Source: Thiothrix litoralis (GTDB lineage Bacteria; Pseudomonadota; Gammaproteobacteria; Thiotrichales; Thiotrichaceae). From it: a stretch of DNA of 64,000 nucleotides. Location: positions 310,001 through 374,000 of the forward strand of contig NZ_CP072801.1 in assembly GCF_017901135.1 (NCBI RefSeq), read 5' to 3'. The position numbers were made by a program, and so were the translations under genes. Below are positions 39,900-48,656 of the stretch, piece after piece; the first letter of the stretch is position 1, and each line of letters starts with the position of its first letter. A model generated the notes under the pieces. The model did no database searches. It was given only the letters and a program-made list of their open reading frames with translations, and was not told the origin of the DNA.

Positions 39900-40839
39900 T
39901 TATTTGCATGTCGTCGCAGCGGTTATCCGTGGCGGCGACGGCAGAATTTTGCTGGCGCAACGCCCCGCGAATAAACATCAAGGTGGCAAATGGGAATTCC
40001 CTGGCGGCAAAGTCGAGTTGGGTGAAACACCCTTGCAGGGTTTGAGCCGTGAATTGCATGAAGAACTTGGGATTCATGTACTGCAAGCCAGTCCCCTGAT
40101 CAAAGTCAGGCATGTTTACCCCGAAGGTGCAGTCTTGCTGGATGTGTGGGAAGTCACAGCCTTTAGTGGTGAAGCACACGGGCGCGAAGGCCAGCCAGTC
40201 GCTTGGTTTGAGGCTGAGCAGTTGCCGACGCTTGAATTTCCTCCCGCTAATTACCCCATTATTACTGCTGCTCGCCTGCCTGCTCATTGCCTGATTACCC
40301 CTGAACCACAAAATCCTGCTGATTTTTTACAACGGTTGGAAGCTCGGTTGCGTGCGGGGATTCGGTTGGTGGTATTTCGCGCTAAGTTATTGTCAGCAGA
40401 CGACTATGTGGCGTTGGCGCAGGAGGCAATCCGTTTGGCACATTCCTTCGGTGCTAAGGTTATGCTGAATTCGCCGCCAGTGATGTTGGAAGAGGCCGAT
40501 GGTTTGCATCTGACCAGCCGTCAGTTGTGGGCGGAAGAGAGTATATACCAGTCGCCGTTACGGGATGGGCAGTGGTTATCAGCCTCCTGCCATGATGAGC
40601 GGGAATTGCAGCGGGCAGCAGATATTGGGGTGGATTTTGCCTTTCTGTCGCCGATTCTGCCTACGTTGTCACATCCGGGCGCGGTGCATTTGGGGTGGGG
40701 TGTTTTCTCTGCCACTGTTGAGCAGGTGAATTTTCCGGTGTATGCCCTCGGTGGCATGGATAGCAGCCACGTTGCAACGGCGCGGCTGGGTGGAGGGCAG
40801 GGAATTGCTGCCATCCGCAGTTTGTGGGATGGCGTCTAG
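39880..40839 (+). CDS. mutT: Nudix hydrolase fused to a thiamine-phosphate-synthase-like domain
   Basis: The 319-residue protein is a two-domain fusion. The N-terminal MutT-like Nudix domain (1-135) carries the full Nudix box GGKVELGETPLQGLSRELHE followed by ELGI, and should hydrolyse oxidised nucleotides such as 8-oxo-dGTP. The C-terminal part (about 145-319) is a ThiE/TenI-like TIM barrel (LRAGIRLVVFRAKLLSADDY, GADG-like EADGLHLTSRQL, DFAFLSPILPTLSHPG, YALGGMDSSHV). This fusion is common in gammaproteobacteria beside argJ and secA. Whether the barrel has thiamine activity is doubtful. The ATG at 39880 lies inside argJ. Confidence 0.92.
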   Translation: MPNTVVDYLHVVAAVIRGGDGRILLAQRPANKHQGGKWEFPGGKVELGETPLQGLSRELHEELGIHVLQASPLIKVRHVYPEGAVLLDVWEVTAFSGEAHGREGQPVAWFEAEQLPTLEFPPANYPIITAARLPAHCLITPEPQNPADFLQRLEARLRAGIRLVVFRAKLLSADDYVALAQEAIRLAHSFGAKVMLNSPPVMLEEADGLHLTSRQLWAEESIYQSPLRDGQWLSASCHDERELQRAADIGVDFAFLSPILPTLSHPGAVHLGWGVFSATVEQVNFPVYALGGMDSSHVATARLGGGQGIAAIRSLWDGV

Positions 40840-40847
40840 CCTATAAC

Positions 40848-41051
40848 TCAAGCATTCAGGTCGGGAATTAACTGGCTATTGATGCGCGAAATCATGTCTT
40901 TCAGCAATAGCTTGCGTTTTTTCAGGCGTGATGCCTTGATTTGGTCGTAATGAGACGCTTGCGCCAATTGTGCAAGTGCCTCATCCAGCTCCCGGTGTTC
41001 CTGGGTTAGCTCCGCCAGTTTTCGGTGCAGTTCTTCCGTGTCTTGCAGCAT
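40848..41051 (-). CDS. DUF465 (YdcH-like) small coiled-coil protein
   Basis: This 67-residue protein is a helical hairpin with the family pattern ELHRKLAELTQEHRELDEAL at the start and HYDQIKASRLKKRKLLLKDM in the second helix. DUF465 proteins are short cytoplasmic coiled coils of unknown function. It begins seven bases after the DEAD-box-like gene ends, so the two are probably cotranscribed. It is convergent with the Nudix fusion gene. Confidence 0.85.
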   Translation of the reverse strand: MLQDTEELHRKLAELTQEHRELDEALAQLAQASHYDQIKASRLKKRKLLLKDMISRINSQLIPDLNA

Positions 41052-41058
41052 GATGGCT

Positions 41059-42672
41059 CTACTTGGTCAGAATACGGCGTTTTTCCTTATAGCGGATAAC
41101 GACTTTTTTGTCCGCATTAGGTTTTTCGCTTTGTTGAGCGTAGTCGGGCTTTTCCCAACTGCCAATTTCGTAAGAGCCACCTTGGTCACGGCGTGGCGCT
41201 GGATTGCCACCGCCGGTGTAGGGTCCGCCTTCGCGTTTGCGTTGCGCACCCCCGTTGAGGCGACCATAAGGGCCTTTGCGCTGTTGGCGGTCACCGTTAT
41301 TGGTTGGCTGCTGTTCCTGGCCTTGTGCGGGGCGATTGTCGCGGCGTGCTGCATTTTGCTGCTGGTTGGGGTTGCTACGTCCACCGCCGCCTTGACCTTG
41401 GTGTGCGGGGCGCTGTTGGTTAGAGCCACCACGACCTTGTGAGCGCCCACGATCACCTTGTCCACCATTGCCACCGTTGTGCTGGCGTTGGCCGCCGCCG
41501 TTGTTGTTACTGCGGTTGCTGCGCGGGGAACGTACTGCCGGGGTAAAGCCAGAGGTGTGTTCCAGCGGGGCAAGGCCGGGCAGGTTACATTGCTCGATGG
41601 AATCACCCAGAAAGGTTTCGATCAGTTTCAGGTTGTCACGTTCGCGCGGCAGTACCACGGCGATAACAGCCTCTTCACGGGAATCGGGGTTGATGCCGTG
41701 CAGACGTTTTTCGTAATCTTCAACTTTTTGCGGCAATTCAAAGTTGATGATGTGTTCATCACCATGCAGGTTGGCTGGCAAATTGTCCTGATCGGCGTAG
41801 ATCAGGATAGGGCTGGCATTGCCGTTGCGCTCGGATTCTGGCAAATCAGCCGCCACTTCAGCGGTATGCCCGTGGTTGGCAAGGCTTTCTGCCAAGGCTT
41901 TGGCAACCTTGCTGGTGATGGTGAATATAACAGTGGGTTCGCCGGAAAATTCATCCAGCAAGTGATCCATCAAGGCAATTTTATGAGTGTAGTCATCGGC
42001 CAGATGCACGACTTGTGGAATTAGCCGCAGTGGGTTGCGGTCGTCATCCACTTCCAGCTCTTCTGCTCCGGCGAGTACCGCGCGGGCATAAGCAGCAATA
42101 TCACCTTCAGGGCGCACAAACGCAATGACCGGACAGGCGGTGGTGCGTTCGGCGAGAATTTTGTTGATCAGCCCGTGTAAGCCCTTGTGGTAGATGGCGC
42201 TCAGGTCGTCAATGATCAGCATTTCCAGTTTGGAAAAGTCTGCCTTGTTGTTGTCCACCAGATCGTTCAAGCGACCGGGGGTGGCAATCATCAAATCCAG
42301 TGGGCGGCGTAACAGGCGCATTTGCGGCTGGTAAGGGCGTCCACTCACGATAAAACCGGAACGGATTTGCTGCTCATCCCCCATCAAACGCTTGATGGTG
42401 TAGTTGATCTGATTCACCCGGTCACGGCGCGAGGTCAGTACCAAAATGCGGGTATGTCGTTGATCCTCAATGGGATTCGCCAGTACATGGTTAATCGCAG
42501 GTATCAAGAAAGCCCCGGTTTTACCGGAAGCCGATTGTGTCCAGATGATGACGCTCTTGTTTTGTGCCACGAGAGGAATCAACTGTTTTTGTAAATCAGT
42601 CGGGTTCTCGTAACCGGCGGCCTCAATTTTGGCCGAAAACTCTGGATTTAAGCCTAATTCTGAAAAAGACAA
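41059..42672 (-). CDS. DEAD-box-like RNA helicase homologue with degenerate catalytic motifs
   Basis: The 537-residue protein has the RecA-like architecture of DEAD-box helicases but most signatures are altered. The Q motif (GYENPTDLQKQ) and TPGR are kept. Motif I is TQSASGKT instead of AxTGxGKT. Motif Ia is LTSRRDRVNQ instead of PTRELAxQ. Motif II is DDLS instead of DEAD. No SAT motif is seen. Motif V (usually ATDVAARGLD) reads IYADQDNLPA, and motif VI (HRIGRxGR) reads KRLHGINPDS. The C-terminal 150 residues are disordered and rich in Gly, Asn, Gln and Arg, with an RGG-like run, suitable for RNA binding. It probably binds RNA without unwinding it. DUF465 follows in the same operon. Confidence 0.88.
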   Translation of the reverse strand: MSFSELGLNPEFSAKIEAAGYENPTDLQKQLIPLVAQNKSVIIWTQSASGKTGAFLIPAINHVLANPIEDQRHTRILVLTSRRDRVNQINYTIKRLMGDEQQIRSGFIVSGRPYQPQMRLLRRPLDLMIATPGRLNDLVDNNKADFSKLEMLIIDDLSAIYHKGLHGLINKILAERTTACPVIAFVRPEGDIAAYARAVLAGAEELEVDDDRNPLRLIPQVVHLADDYTHKIALMDHLLDEFSGEPTVIFTITSKVAKALAESLANHGHTAEVAADLPESERNGNASPILIYADQDNLPANLHGDEHIINFELPQKVEDYEKRLHGINPDSREEAVIAVVLPRERDNLKLIETFLGDSIEQCNLPGLAPLEHTSGFTPAVRSPRSNRSNNNGGGQRQHNGGNGGQGDRGRSQGRGGSNQQRPAHQGQGGGGRSNPNQQQNAARRDNRPAQGQEQQPTNNGDRQQRKGPYGRLNGGAQRKREGGPYTGGGNPAPRRDQGGSYEIGSWEKPDYAQQSEKPNADKKVVIRYKEKRRILTK

Positions 42673-42873
42673 GATGGATACTCCCCGTCTGTGAAATGTG
42701 GGTGAGAGTAATTAATAAATACTATCAAACTGGAGAGAGAAAGTTAGCAAAAAAGATGCCCTCAACGACTGCCCGTAACCCGTATTTGAAACGTTTGTGA
42801 GGCCCGAACCGAATAATAAAATTATTATATCTGTTGTTGTGAGTCAACAATTATGCACGTTATTGTTGTGAAA

Positions 42874-44238
42874 TTACATCACAATTTCTATCGCTTTCTC
42901 CAATCTGGCGATGGCGACCACTTTCATGCCCTCAATCGGGTGACGTGGTTTGTTGCCTTTCGCGACGATAGCCTGTTTAAAACCGTGTTTAGCAGCCTCA
43001 CGCAAACGCTCCTCACCGTTTGGAACCGGGCGAATCTCGCCTGCCAGCCCAACTTCTCCAAAAACCACTAGATCAGCAGGCAGAGGACGGTTGCGAAAAC
43101 TTGAGAGTGCTGCCAGCAACAAGGATAAATCAGCAGCGGTTTCTGAAATCTTAACACCACCGACGACATTTATGAATACATCTTGGTCAAACATTGAAAT
43201 TCCGGCGTGGCGATGCAGTACAGCTAAGAGCATGGAAAGACGATTTTGTTCCAGCCCAAGGGTAACACGACGCGGTACTGCGCCGTGACTTTGGTCGACC
43301 AAGGCTTGTACTTCGACCATCAAGGGGCGCGTGCCTTCCCGCGTTACCATGATGACACTGCCGGAAACCGGCTCTTCGTGGCGTGAGAGGAAAATGGCGG
43401 AGGGGTTGCTGACACCTTTCAAGCCTTGCTCGGTCATGGCAAAGACGCCCAGCTCATTGACAGCGCCGAAACGGTTTTTGACGGCGCGGATAATGCGGTA
43501 ACGTCCGCCGGGGTCGCCTTCAAAATACAACACGGTGTCGACCATGTGTTCGAGTACGCGTGGGCCTGCGAGTGTGCCTTCCTTGGTGACGTGACCGACG
43601 AGGAACATCGCAGTATTGGTTTGCTTGGCGAAACGCACCAGCTTGGCTGCCGATTCGCGGATCTGGCTGATTGAGCCGGGGGCGGCTTGCAGACTGTCGG
43701 TGAAAACAGTCTGGATGGAGTCGATTACCATCAGATGCGGTTTTTCTTGCGAAACTAGACTCAGGATGTTTTCCACGCAAGTTTCAGTCAGCAGACGCAA
43801 GTTGTCGGTGGGTAGCCCTAAGCGGCGTGCGCGTAGGCCAACTTGTTGCAGGGATTCTTCACCTGTGACATACAAACTTTTTAGTTCGGTCAGAGTAGCA
43901 AGGGTTTGCAGCAGGATGGTGGATTTGCCGATGCCGGGGTCGCCACCAATCAATACCACGGAACCGGCCACCAGCCCGCCACCCAGTACCCGGTCGAGTT
44001 CGGGTTGGTGGGTAAGGATACGTGGGGCTTCGCTCAAGCTGACTTCGTGCAGGGAACGGATGACGGCTTGCTCACCGGCGTAACCGCCTGCGCGGGCGTT
44101 TTGCGGGTGTTTGCTGGCGGGGAGGCTGAGGGTTTCTTCCAGCGTGTTCCATGCGCCACAGTCGCCGCATTGCCCGCCCCATTTGGTATGCACGCTGCCG
44201 CAGGCGGAGCAGTAGTATTGGTGTTTAGCTTTACTCAT
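42874..44238 (-). CDS. radA: DNA repair protein RadA
   Basis: RadA is a hexameric DnaB-like helicase that promotes branch migration during recombination. The 454-residue protein has an N-terminal C4 zinc finger (YYCSACGSVHTKWGGQCGDC), a RecA-type core with Walker A GGDPGIGKSTILLQ near residue 100, the RadA-specific KNRFG motif (VKNRFGAVNELGVF), and a C-terminal Lon-protease-like domain (LVVFGEVGLAGEIRPV). All key residues are present. Its start overlaps the CorC-like gene by eight bases. Confidence 0.97.
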   Translation of the reverse strand: MSKAKHQYYCSACGSVHTKWGGQCGDCGAWNTLEETLSLPASKHPQNARAGGYAGEQAVIRSLHEVSLSEAPRILTHQPELDRVLGGGLVAGSVVLIGGDPGIGKSTILLQTLATLTELKSLYVTGEESLQQVGLRARRLGLPTDNLRLLTETCVENILSLVSQEKPHLMVIDSIQTVFTDSLQAAPGSISQIRESAAKLVRFAKQTNTAMFLVGHVTKEGTLAGPRVLEHMVDTVLYFEGDPGGRYRIIRAVKNRFGAVNELGVFAMTEQGLKGVSNPSAIFLSRHEEPVSGSVIMVTREGTRPLMVEVQALVDQSHGAVPRRVTLGLEQNRLSMLLAVLHRHAGISMFDQDVFINVVGGVKISETAADLSLLLAALSSFRNRPLPADLVVFGEVGLAGEIRPVPNGEERLREAAKHGFKQAIVAKGNKPRHPIEGMKVVAIARLEKAIEIVM

Positions 44239-45520
44239 CGTCTTCTGCGCGTATGCGTTGGATTTTGGGGTGAATGATCAGCGTTTTGACTGCATTGTTG
44301 CGAGTCTTGCGGATTTCCAGCGGGTAATCGTCAATGAGCACCGTCATGCCGGGGACGGGGATAGATTCGAGGTATTCCAGAATCAACCCATTGAGGGTGT
44401 TGGCTTCTTCCGAGGCGAAACGGCTGCCGAGTTCGCGGTTAATGTCGCGGATCGGCATAGCGCCGTCTACCCAGTAGCTGCCGTCTTCCATCTGGCGGAT
44501 TTCACGCGATTGGCTGCTGGGTGTGGTAGAAAATTCACCGACGATTTCTTCCAGAATATCTTCTAGCGCCACCAAGCCGAGGAGTTCGCCGTATTCATCC
44601 ACGACCAGCGCGATACGGCGGTTTTCCGTTTTAAAGTTGAGTAGCTGCTGGGTGAGTGGGGTGCTGTCGGGGATGAAGTAAGCAGGGCGAATGCTGGCTT
44701 CAAAACGTTCGCGTTCCAGGTGCCCGTCACGGAACATGGGTAGTAATTTGCGCAAGTGTACGAAGCCAAGGACATTATCGAAGTTTTCCCGATAGACCAG
44801 CAGGCGCGTGAAGTTGCTGTGGATGATTTGTTCTTCCAGCTCATTCCAGTCGTCGTCGAGATCCAGCCCCATTAGTTGGCTGCGCGGGATCATGATGTCT
44901 TCTACCGTGGTGCTTTCCAGATCCATAACTCGTAGCAGCATGTCGAGGTGAGTTTGTGGGATATGCGTTCCGGCGGAACTGACCACGGTGCGTAATTCTT
45001 CATGGCTGAGGGCGACGCGGCTGGTTTCATCGCTGTGTGCACCAAATAAGCGCAACAGGTTATTGGTAATCAGGTTGAGCAGCCATACAAACGGCCACAT
45101 GACTTTCATCATGACGACGTAAAAGCGTGATGCGATGAAAGCGATGCGTTCCGGGTGCATGGCTGCCAGTGTTTTGGGGGTGATTTCTCCGAAAATCAGC
45201 AGCAGGAAGGTCAGGATGCCGGTAGCAATCGCTAAACCTGCATCTCCAAACAGGCGTAAGCCCAGTAAAGTTGCAAGTTGGGTGATCAGGATATTGATGA
45301 AGTTATTGCCTAACAGAATCAGGCTGATCAGACGGTCAGGCTTGCTCAGTAGCTTTTGTGCCAGAATCGCACCGGCATGGCCTTTTTCTGCCTGATGCTT
45401 CAGCTTGTAGCGGTTGAGTGACATCAACGCTGTTTCAGAGCCAGAAAAAAAGGCGGAGAGCAGGAATAGGATAAACAAGACAAAAAATAGTATGCCTAGT
45501 GGGGCTTCATTAATATTCAC
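44231..45520 (-). CDS. HlyC/CorC-family membrane protein (CNNM, CBS pair, CorC domains)
   Basis: The 429-residue protein has an N-terminal CNNM/DUF21 transmembrane domain (about 1-190; the first span is ILFFVLFILFLLSAFFSG, followed by SETALMSLNRYKLKHQAE), a pair of CBS domains (about 205-330: EDIMIPRSQLMGLDLDDDW, TRLLVYRENFDNVLGF) and a C-terminal CorC_HlyC domain. Such proteins are linked to magnesium or cobalt efflux. The order ffh / YpjD-like / this gene matches E. coli ffh-ypjD-yfjD, so it is the YfjD (CorB) equivalent. I use GTG 45520; the longer frame overlaps the upstream gene. Confidence 0.9.
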   Translation of the reverse strand: MNINEAPLGILFFVLFILFLLSAFFSGSETALMSLNRYKLKHQAEKGHAGAILAQKLLSKPDRLISLILLGNNFINILITQLATLLGLRLFGDAGLAIATGILTFLLLIFGEITPKTLAAMHPERIAFIASRFYVVMMKVMWPFVWLLNLITNNLLRLFGAHSDETSRVALSHEELRTVVSSAGTHIPQTHLDMLLRVMDLESTTVEDIMIPRSQLMGLDLDDDWNELEEQIIHSNFTRLLVYRENFDNVLGFVHLRKLLPMFRDGHLERERFEASIRPAYFIPDSTPLTQQLLNFKTENRRIALVVDEYGELLGLVALEDILEEIVGEFSTTPSSQSREIRQMEDGSYWVDGAMPIRDINRELGSRFASEEANTLNGLILEYLESIPVPGMTVLIDDYPLEIRKTRNNAVKTLIIHPKIQRIRAEDDE

Positions 45521-45522
45521 GA

Positions 45523-46326
45523 TTATTTTACCAAAAACTCCAGCACAAATTTGCTGCCGAAGAAGGCTAGCATCAGGATGAAAAATCCGCTGAGTGTCCA
45601 GCGGATGGCGATGCGCCCGCGCCAGCCGTATTGCCAGTGACCAATCAGCAGAATGCTGAACACTACCCATGCCACAATCGACAGGATGGTCTTATGCACC
45701 AAATGTTGGGCGAACAGGTTGTCAACATACAGCGCACCGCTGAGCAGGCCAAAGGTTAACAGGATAACGCCGAGTAAGATCAATTTGAACAACAAGGCTT
45801 CCATGTCGAGCAGCGGCGGCAAGGTGCGGATCAAGCCGCCGGGGTGATGGTTGTGTAAGTGCCGGTTTTGCAAAGCCAGCAACAAGGCTTGCAGTGCTGC
45901 CAGCGTTAACATGCTGTAAGCGAGTAGTGAGGTAAAAATATGCACGCCCAGCCCGCTATTCAAGTTAATGGTCGCCGTGTGTTCCGGGCTGAGTAGCGGT
46001 AACAGCATGGCACTCAAGGTAAAGGGTACGACAAAAATACCGAGGGTTTCCAGTGGGCGGCTCAACATGGTGACGAACAGGAGCAGGTTACACAGCCACA
46101 TCACAATGGAACTGGCCGCCGCAAAACTGATGGCGACTCCTTCTACTTGCCAGACATGGTGCAGGATAGTCCAGCCATGCAGGGCTAATGCGATTACCCA
46201 CAGCATCACCAGCACCCCACGGTAGTGAGGCGAACGTGTTTGCAAACGGTCGCGTAAACGCACGCCGATGAGTAGCCATGTGGACAGCCAAGCGAGTGTG
46301 GCGAACAGGTTAAGGGTTATTGTCAT
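45523..46326 (-). CDS. ypjD: CcsA/YpjD-family cytochrome c assembly-like membrane protein
   Basis: The 267-residue protein has eight predicted membrane helices, among them TLNLFATLAWLSTWLLIGV at the start and LAFFGSKFVLEFLV at the end. It carries the CcsA-domain features: a His in ALHGWTILHHV, HIFTSLLAYSMLTLAALQAL, and a tryptophan-containing stretch near HKTILSIVAWVVFSILLIGH. In E. coli ypjD next to ffh is of this family; a link to haem handling is possible but unproved. It is divergent from ffh and two bases upstream of the CorC-like gene. Confidence 0.88.
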   Translation of the reverse strand: MTITLNLFATLAWLSTWLLIGVRLRDRLQTRSPHYRGVLVMLWVIALALHGWTILHHVWQVEGVAISFAAASSIVMWLCNLLLFVTMLSRPLETLGIFVVPFTLSAMLLPLLSPEHTATINLNSGLGVHIFTSLLAYSMLTLAALQALLLALQNRHLHNHHPGGLIRTLPPLLDMEALLFKLILLGVILLTFGLLSGALYVDNLFAQHLVHKTILSIVAWVVFSILLIGHWQYGWRGRIAIRWTLSGFFILMLAFFGSKFVLEFLVK

Positions 46327-46407
46327 TAGTCAAACGGATTTCGTGGGTTAGCGATAAAATTTCAGTAAAACGACCCTTGTGAGGGAACGCATTCACTTTT
46401 GCTTTAA

Positions 46408-46416
46408 TGCTATGAT
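46408..46416 (+). promoter_or_regulatory. Extended -10 promoter of ffh
   Basis: TGCTATGAT gives an extended -10 element (TGn plus TATGAT) 42 bases before the ffh start codon. No convincing -35 box lies upstream. Confidence 0.4.
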
Positions 46417-46457
46417 AGCAACTTGTGCCTGAATGGGACTAGCAAGAAGTCAATATC

Positions 46458-47840
46458 ATGTTCGAGAATTTAAGTGAACGTCTTTCGCAGACGGTAAAAA
46501 AACTGCGCGGTCAGGCACGTCTGACCGACGATAACATTAAAGATGCCCTGCGTGATGTGCGGATGGCACTGTTGGAAGCGGATGTGGCGTTGCCCGTGGT
46601 GCGTGAATTCACCAATAGGGTGCGCGAGCGGGCGATTGGTCAGGAAGTGTTGGAAAGCCTTAGCCCCGGTCAGGCATTGATCAAAGTGGTCAATGATGAG
46701 CTGGTTGACCTGATGGGTAAAGCCAATGAAACACTGTCACTGAATGCCCAGCCACCAGCAGTCATTCTGATGGCGGGTTTGCAAGGCGCGGGTAAAACCA
46801 CCACGGTTGGTAAGCTGACCCGCTTTTTGAAAGAGCGCCAGAATAAATCCGTGATGGTGGCCAGTTGCGATGTGTACCGTCCGGCAGCCATCAAGCAGCT
46901 TGAGACTATTGCGGGGCAGACGGGTGGTGTTTTCTTCCCCAGTGATGTCGCCCAGAAGCCGGTGGATATTGCTAAGGCTGCCGTGGCACAAGCCAAACTC
47001 AAGTATATGGATGTGTTGATCATCGACACGGCAGGGCGCTTGCACGTCGATGCCGAGATGATGGCAGAAATTCAGGCTATTCACTCGGTGGCTAATCCGG
47101 TTGAAACCCTGTTCGTGGTGGATAGCATGACGGGGCAGGATGCGGCGAATACCGCGAAAGCCTTCGGTGATGCACTGCCGCTGACCGGCGTGGTGCTGAC
47201 CAAAGCGGATGGTGATGCACGGGGTGGTGCGGCATTGTCGGTGCGTTACATTACCGGCAAGCCGATCAAATTCATCGGGATGGGCGAAAAGCTGGATGCT
47301 TTGGAGCCATTTTACCCAGATCGGATGGCATCACGCATTCTAGGCATGGGCGATGTGTTGAGCCTGATTGAGGATGCGCAACGTCAAGTCGACCACAAAA
47401 AAGCCGCCCAATTGGCGAAAAAGCTTAATAAGGGCAAGTCCTTCGACTTTGAAGATTTGCGTGAGCAGATGCAACAAATGCAGAAGATGGGGGGTATGGC
47501 AGGCTTGATGGATAAATTGCCGGGTATGGGTAACTTGCCAGCCAACGTCAAAGATCAGGCAAATGACAAGGAAGTTCGCCGCATGATCGCCATTATTAAT
47601 TCCATGACATTGGAAGAGCGCCGCAATCCTGATCTGATTAAATCTTCACGCAAACGCAGGATTGCCGCCGGGTGTGGCTTGCAGGTACAGGATGTAAACC
47701 GGTTGATGAAGCAGCATTTGCAGATGAGCAGGATGATGAAGCAGTTTTCTAAAGGGGGGCTACGCAAGCTGATGGGCGGCATGAAAGGAAAGTTGCCGGG
47801 AGGCGGTGGATTTCCGCCGATGGGTGGTTTCCCCGGATAG
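46458..47840 (+). CDS. ffh: Signal recognition particle protein Ffh
   Basis: Ffh binds signal sequences of membrane proteins and, with 4.5S RNA and FtsY, delivers ribosomes to the translocon. The 460-residue protein has the N and G domains with GLQGAGKTTTVGKL near residue 105, DVYRPAAIKQLE, VLIIDTAGRLHVD and LTKADGDARGGAALS. The methionine-rich M domain follows (MQQMQKMGGMAGLMDKLPGM), then SRKRRIAAGCG and LMKQHLQMSRMMKQ for RNA binding. Usually rpsP follows directly; here four envelope genes intervene. No 4.5S RNA gene is visible in the window. Confidence 0.98.
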   Translation: MFENLSERLSQTVKKLRGQARLTDDNIKDALRDVRMALLEADVALPVVREFTNRVRERAIGQEVLESLSPGQALIKVVNDELVDLMGKANETLSLNAQPPAVILMAGLQGAGKTTTVGKLTRFLKERQNKSVMVASCDVYRPAAIKQLETIAGQTGGVFFPSDVAQKPVDIAKAAVAQAKLKYMDVLIIDTAGRLHVDAEMMAEIQAIHSVANPVETLFVVDSMTGQDAANTAKAFGDALPLTGVVLTKADGDARGGAALSVRYITGKPIKFIGMGEKLDALEPFYPDRMASRILGMGDVLSLIEDAQRQVDHKKAAQLAKKLNKGKSFDFEDLREQMQQMQKMGGMAGLMDKLPGMGNLPANVKDQANDKEVRRMIAIINSMTLEERRNPDLIKSSRKRRIAAGCGLQVQDVNRLMKQHLQMSRMMKQFSKGGLRKLMGGMKGKLPGGGGFPPMGGFPG

Positions 47841-47924
47841 CTATATTAGACTTTTTTGATATTTATGGCATCCATTCAGGTATTTTACGATAAGATGCGT
47901 TTGCCTAGTGGATTGTCTGGTTGT

Positions 47925-47938
47925 ATGATGCGCATCAT
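47925..47938 (+). repeat. Perfect 14-base palindrome upstream of first small lipoprotein
   Basis: ATGATGCGCATCAT lies about 100 bases before the lipoprotein start. It could be an operator or a short RNA hairpin; nothing identical occurs upstream of the second lipoprotein. Confidence 0.4.
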
Positions 47939-48037
47939 CCAGAAAATTCATGGCCTGGATGATTGCTTGTGTCAGAGATAACTCTGCCATGGCAGGATTT
48001 CCCGTTCCATATCAATTGTTTAGAGAGTTTTACTATT

Positions 48038-48319
48038 ATGAAAATCAAATCTCAAGTGGCTATCGCTAGTTTGTTGTTCGCTGGTTTGTTGACAACTGGT
48101 TGTCAACAAATGGGTGCTCAGCAGTCTACTGGTCAACAAGTAACAGAAGCACCTGCGGTAGTTGCTCCAGCGCCTGTTGCTCCAGCACCTGTTGCTCGTC
48201 CTCAAGTTCGTCAAGCACCAATGCCAGTGGTTCCTAGAGTGAAAGCTAAAGGCAACTACAAAGGTCGAGTTGAAATGGATCCAGCTTCTCAAGGTGCTAT
48301 GCAACAGTACCAGCAGTAA
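48038..48319 (+). CDS. Small lipoprotein, paralogue 1
   Basis: This 93-residue protein begins MKIKSQVAIASLLFAGLLTT followed by GCQQMG, a lipobox with the modified Cys at about residue 22. The mature part is a Pro/Ala/Val-rich linker (APAVVAPAPVAPAPVARP) followed by a C-terminal block PRVKAKGNYKGRVEMDPASQ and GAMQQYQQ. The same start and C-terminal block recur in the next gene, so the two are paralogues. Codons are strongly biased to T-ending forms and a strong terminator follows, which suggests high expression. I do not recognise the family. It is probably anchored in the outer membrane. The frame is open back to 47963 but the lipoprotein start is clear. Confidence 0.8.
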   Translation: MKIKSQVAIASLLFAGLLTTGCQQMGAQQSTGQQVTEAPAVVAPAPVAPAPVARPQVRQAPMPVVPRVKAKGNYKGRVEMDPASQGAMQQYQQ

Positions 48320-48373
48320 TCTGTCTGTATGCCCATAGGATATCGTTCTCTTAAGTGAGAATACTATTCTGTA

Positions 48374-48406
48374 AAGCCTCTTGCCTTTAGCAAGGGGCTT
48401 TTTTTT
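48374..48406 (+). terminator. Strong intrinsic terminator after lipoprotein 1
   Basis: AAGCCTCTTGC pairs over 11 positions (one G-U) with GCAAGGGGCTT around a CTTTA loop, followed by seven or eight T residues. It ends the first lipoprotein transcript. Confidence 0.93.
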
Positions 48407-48656
48407 GCCCGTTCTGTCTATTTGTATTTTTTATTGGCAAATAGCTTTGATTTTGCTTTAGCCTTTGGCACATTTGATGCAATCTATTTTCGAGTTTGAA
48501 AATGATGCAACTGAGTCTGTATCCGTAGTGACCTGCGTTTTCTACAGGTTTTTTGTGTTGATTCATGCTAAATTTGCTTGTATGTGTGGTCGGGATCGCC
48601 TTGATTCTTTGCTACACTTTGTGTGTTTTCCTTAAACAATGAAAGAGACCAAGACG
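48407..48656 (+). other. Non-coding spacer between the two lipoprotein genes
   Basis: No gene is seen in these 250 AT-rich bases. A TGCTACACT element at 48610-48618 could be an extended -10 box for the second lipoprotein, about 40 bases before its start. A weak five-pair hairpin (ACCTG/CAGGT, 48531-48549) followed by T residues may be a decayed terminator. Confidence 0.4.

Noticed and set aside
42757..42801. Possible 14-codon leader peptide (MPSTTARNPYLKRL) on the plus strand between the helicase-like gene and radA
   Set aside because: No downstream plus-strand gene and no regulated hairpin; the flanking genes run on the minus strand.
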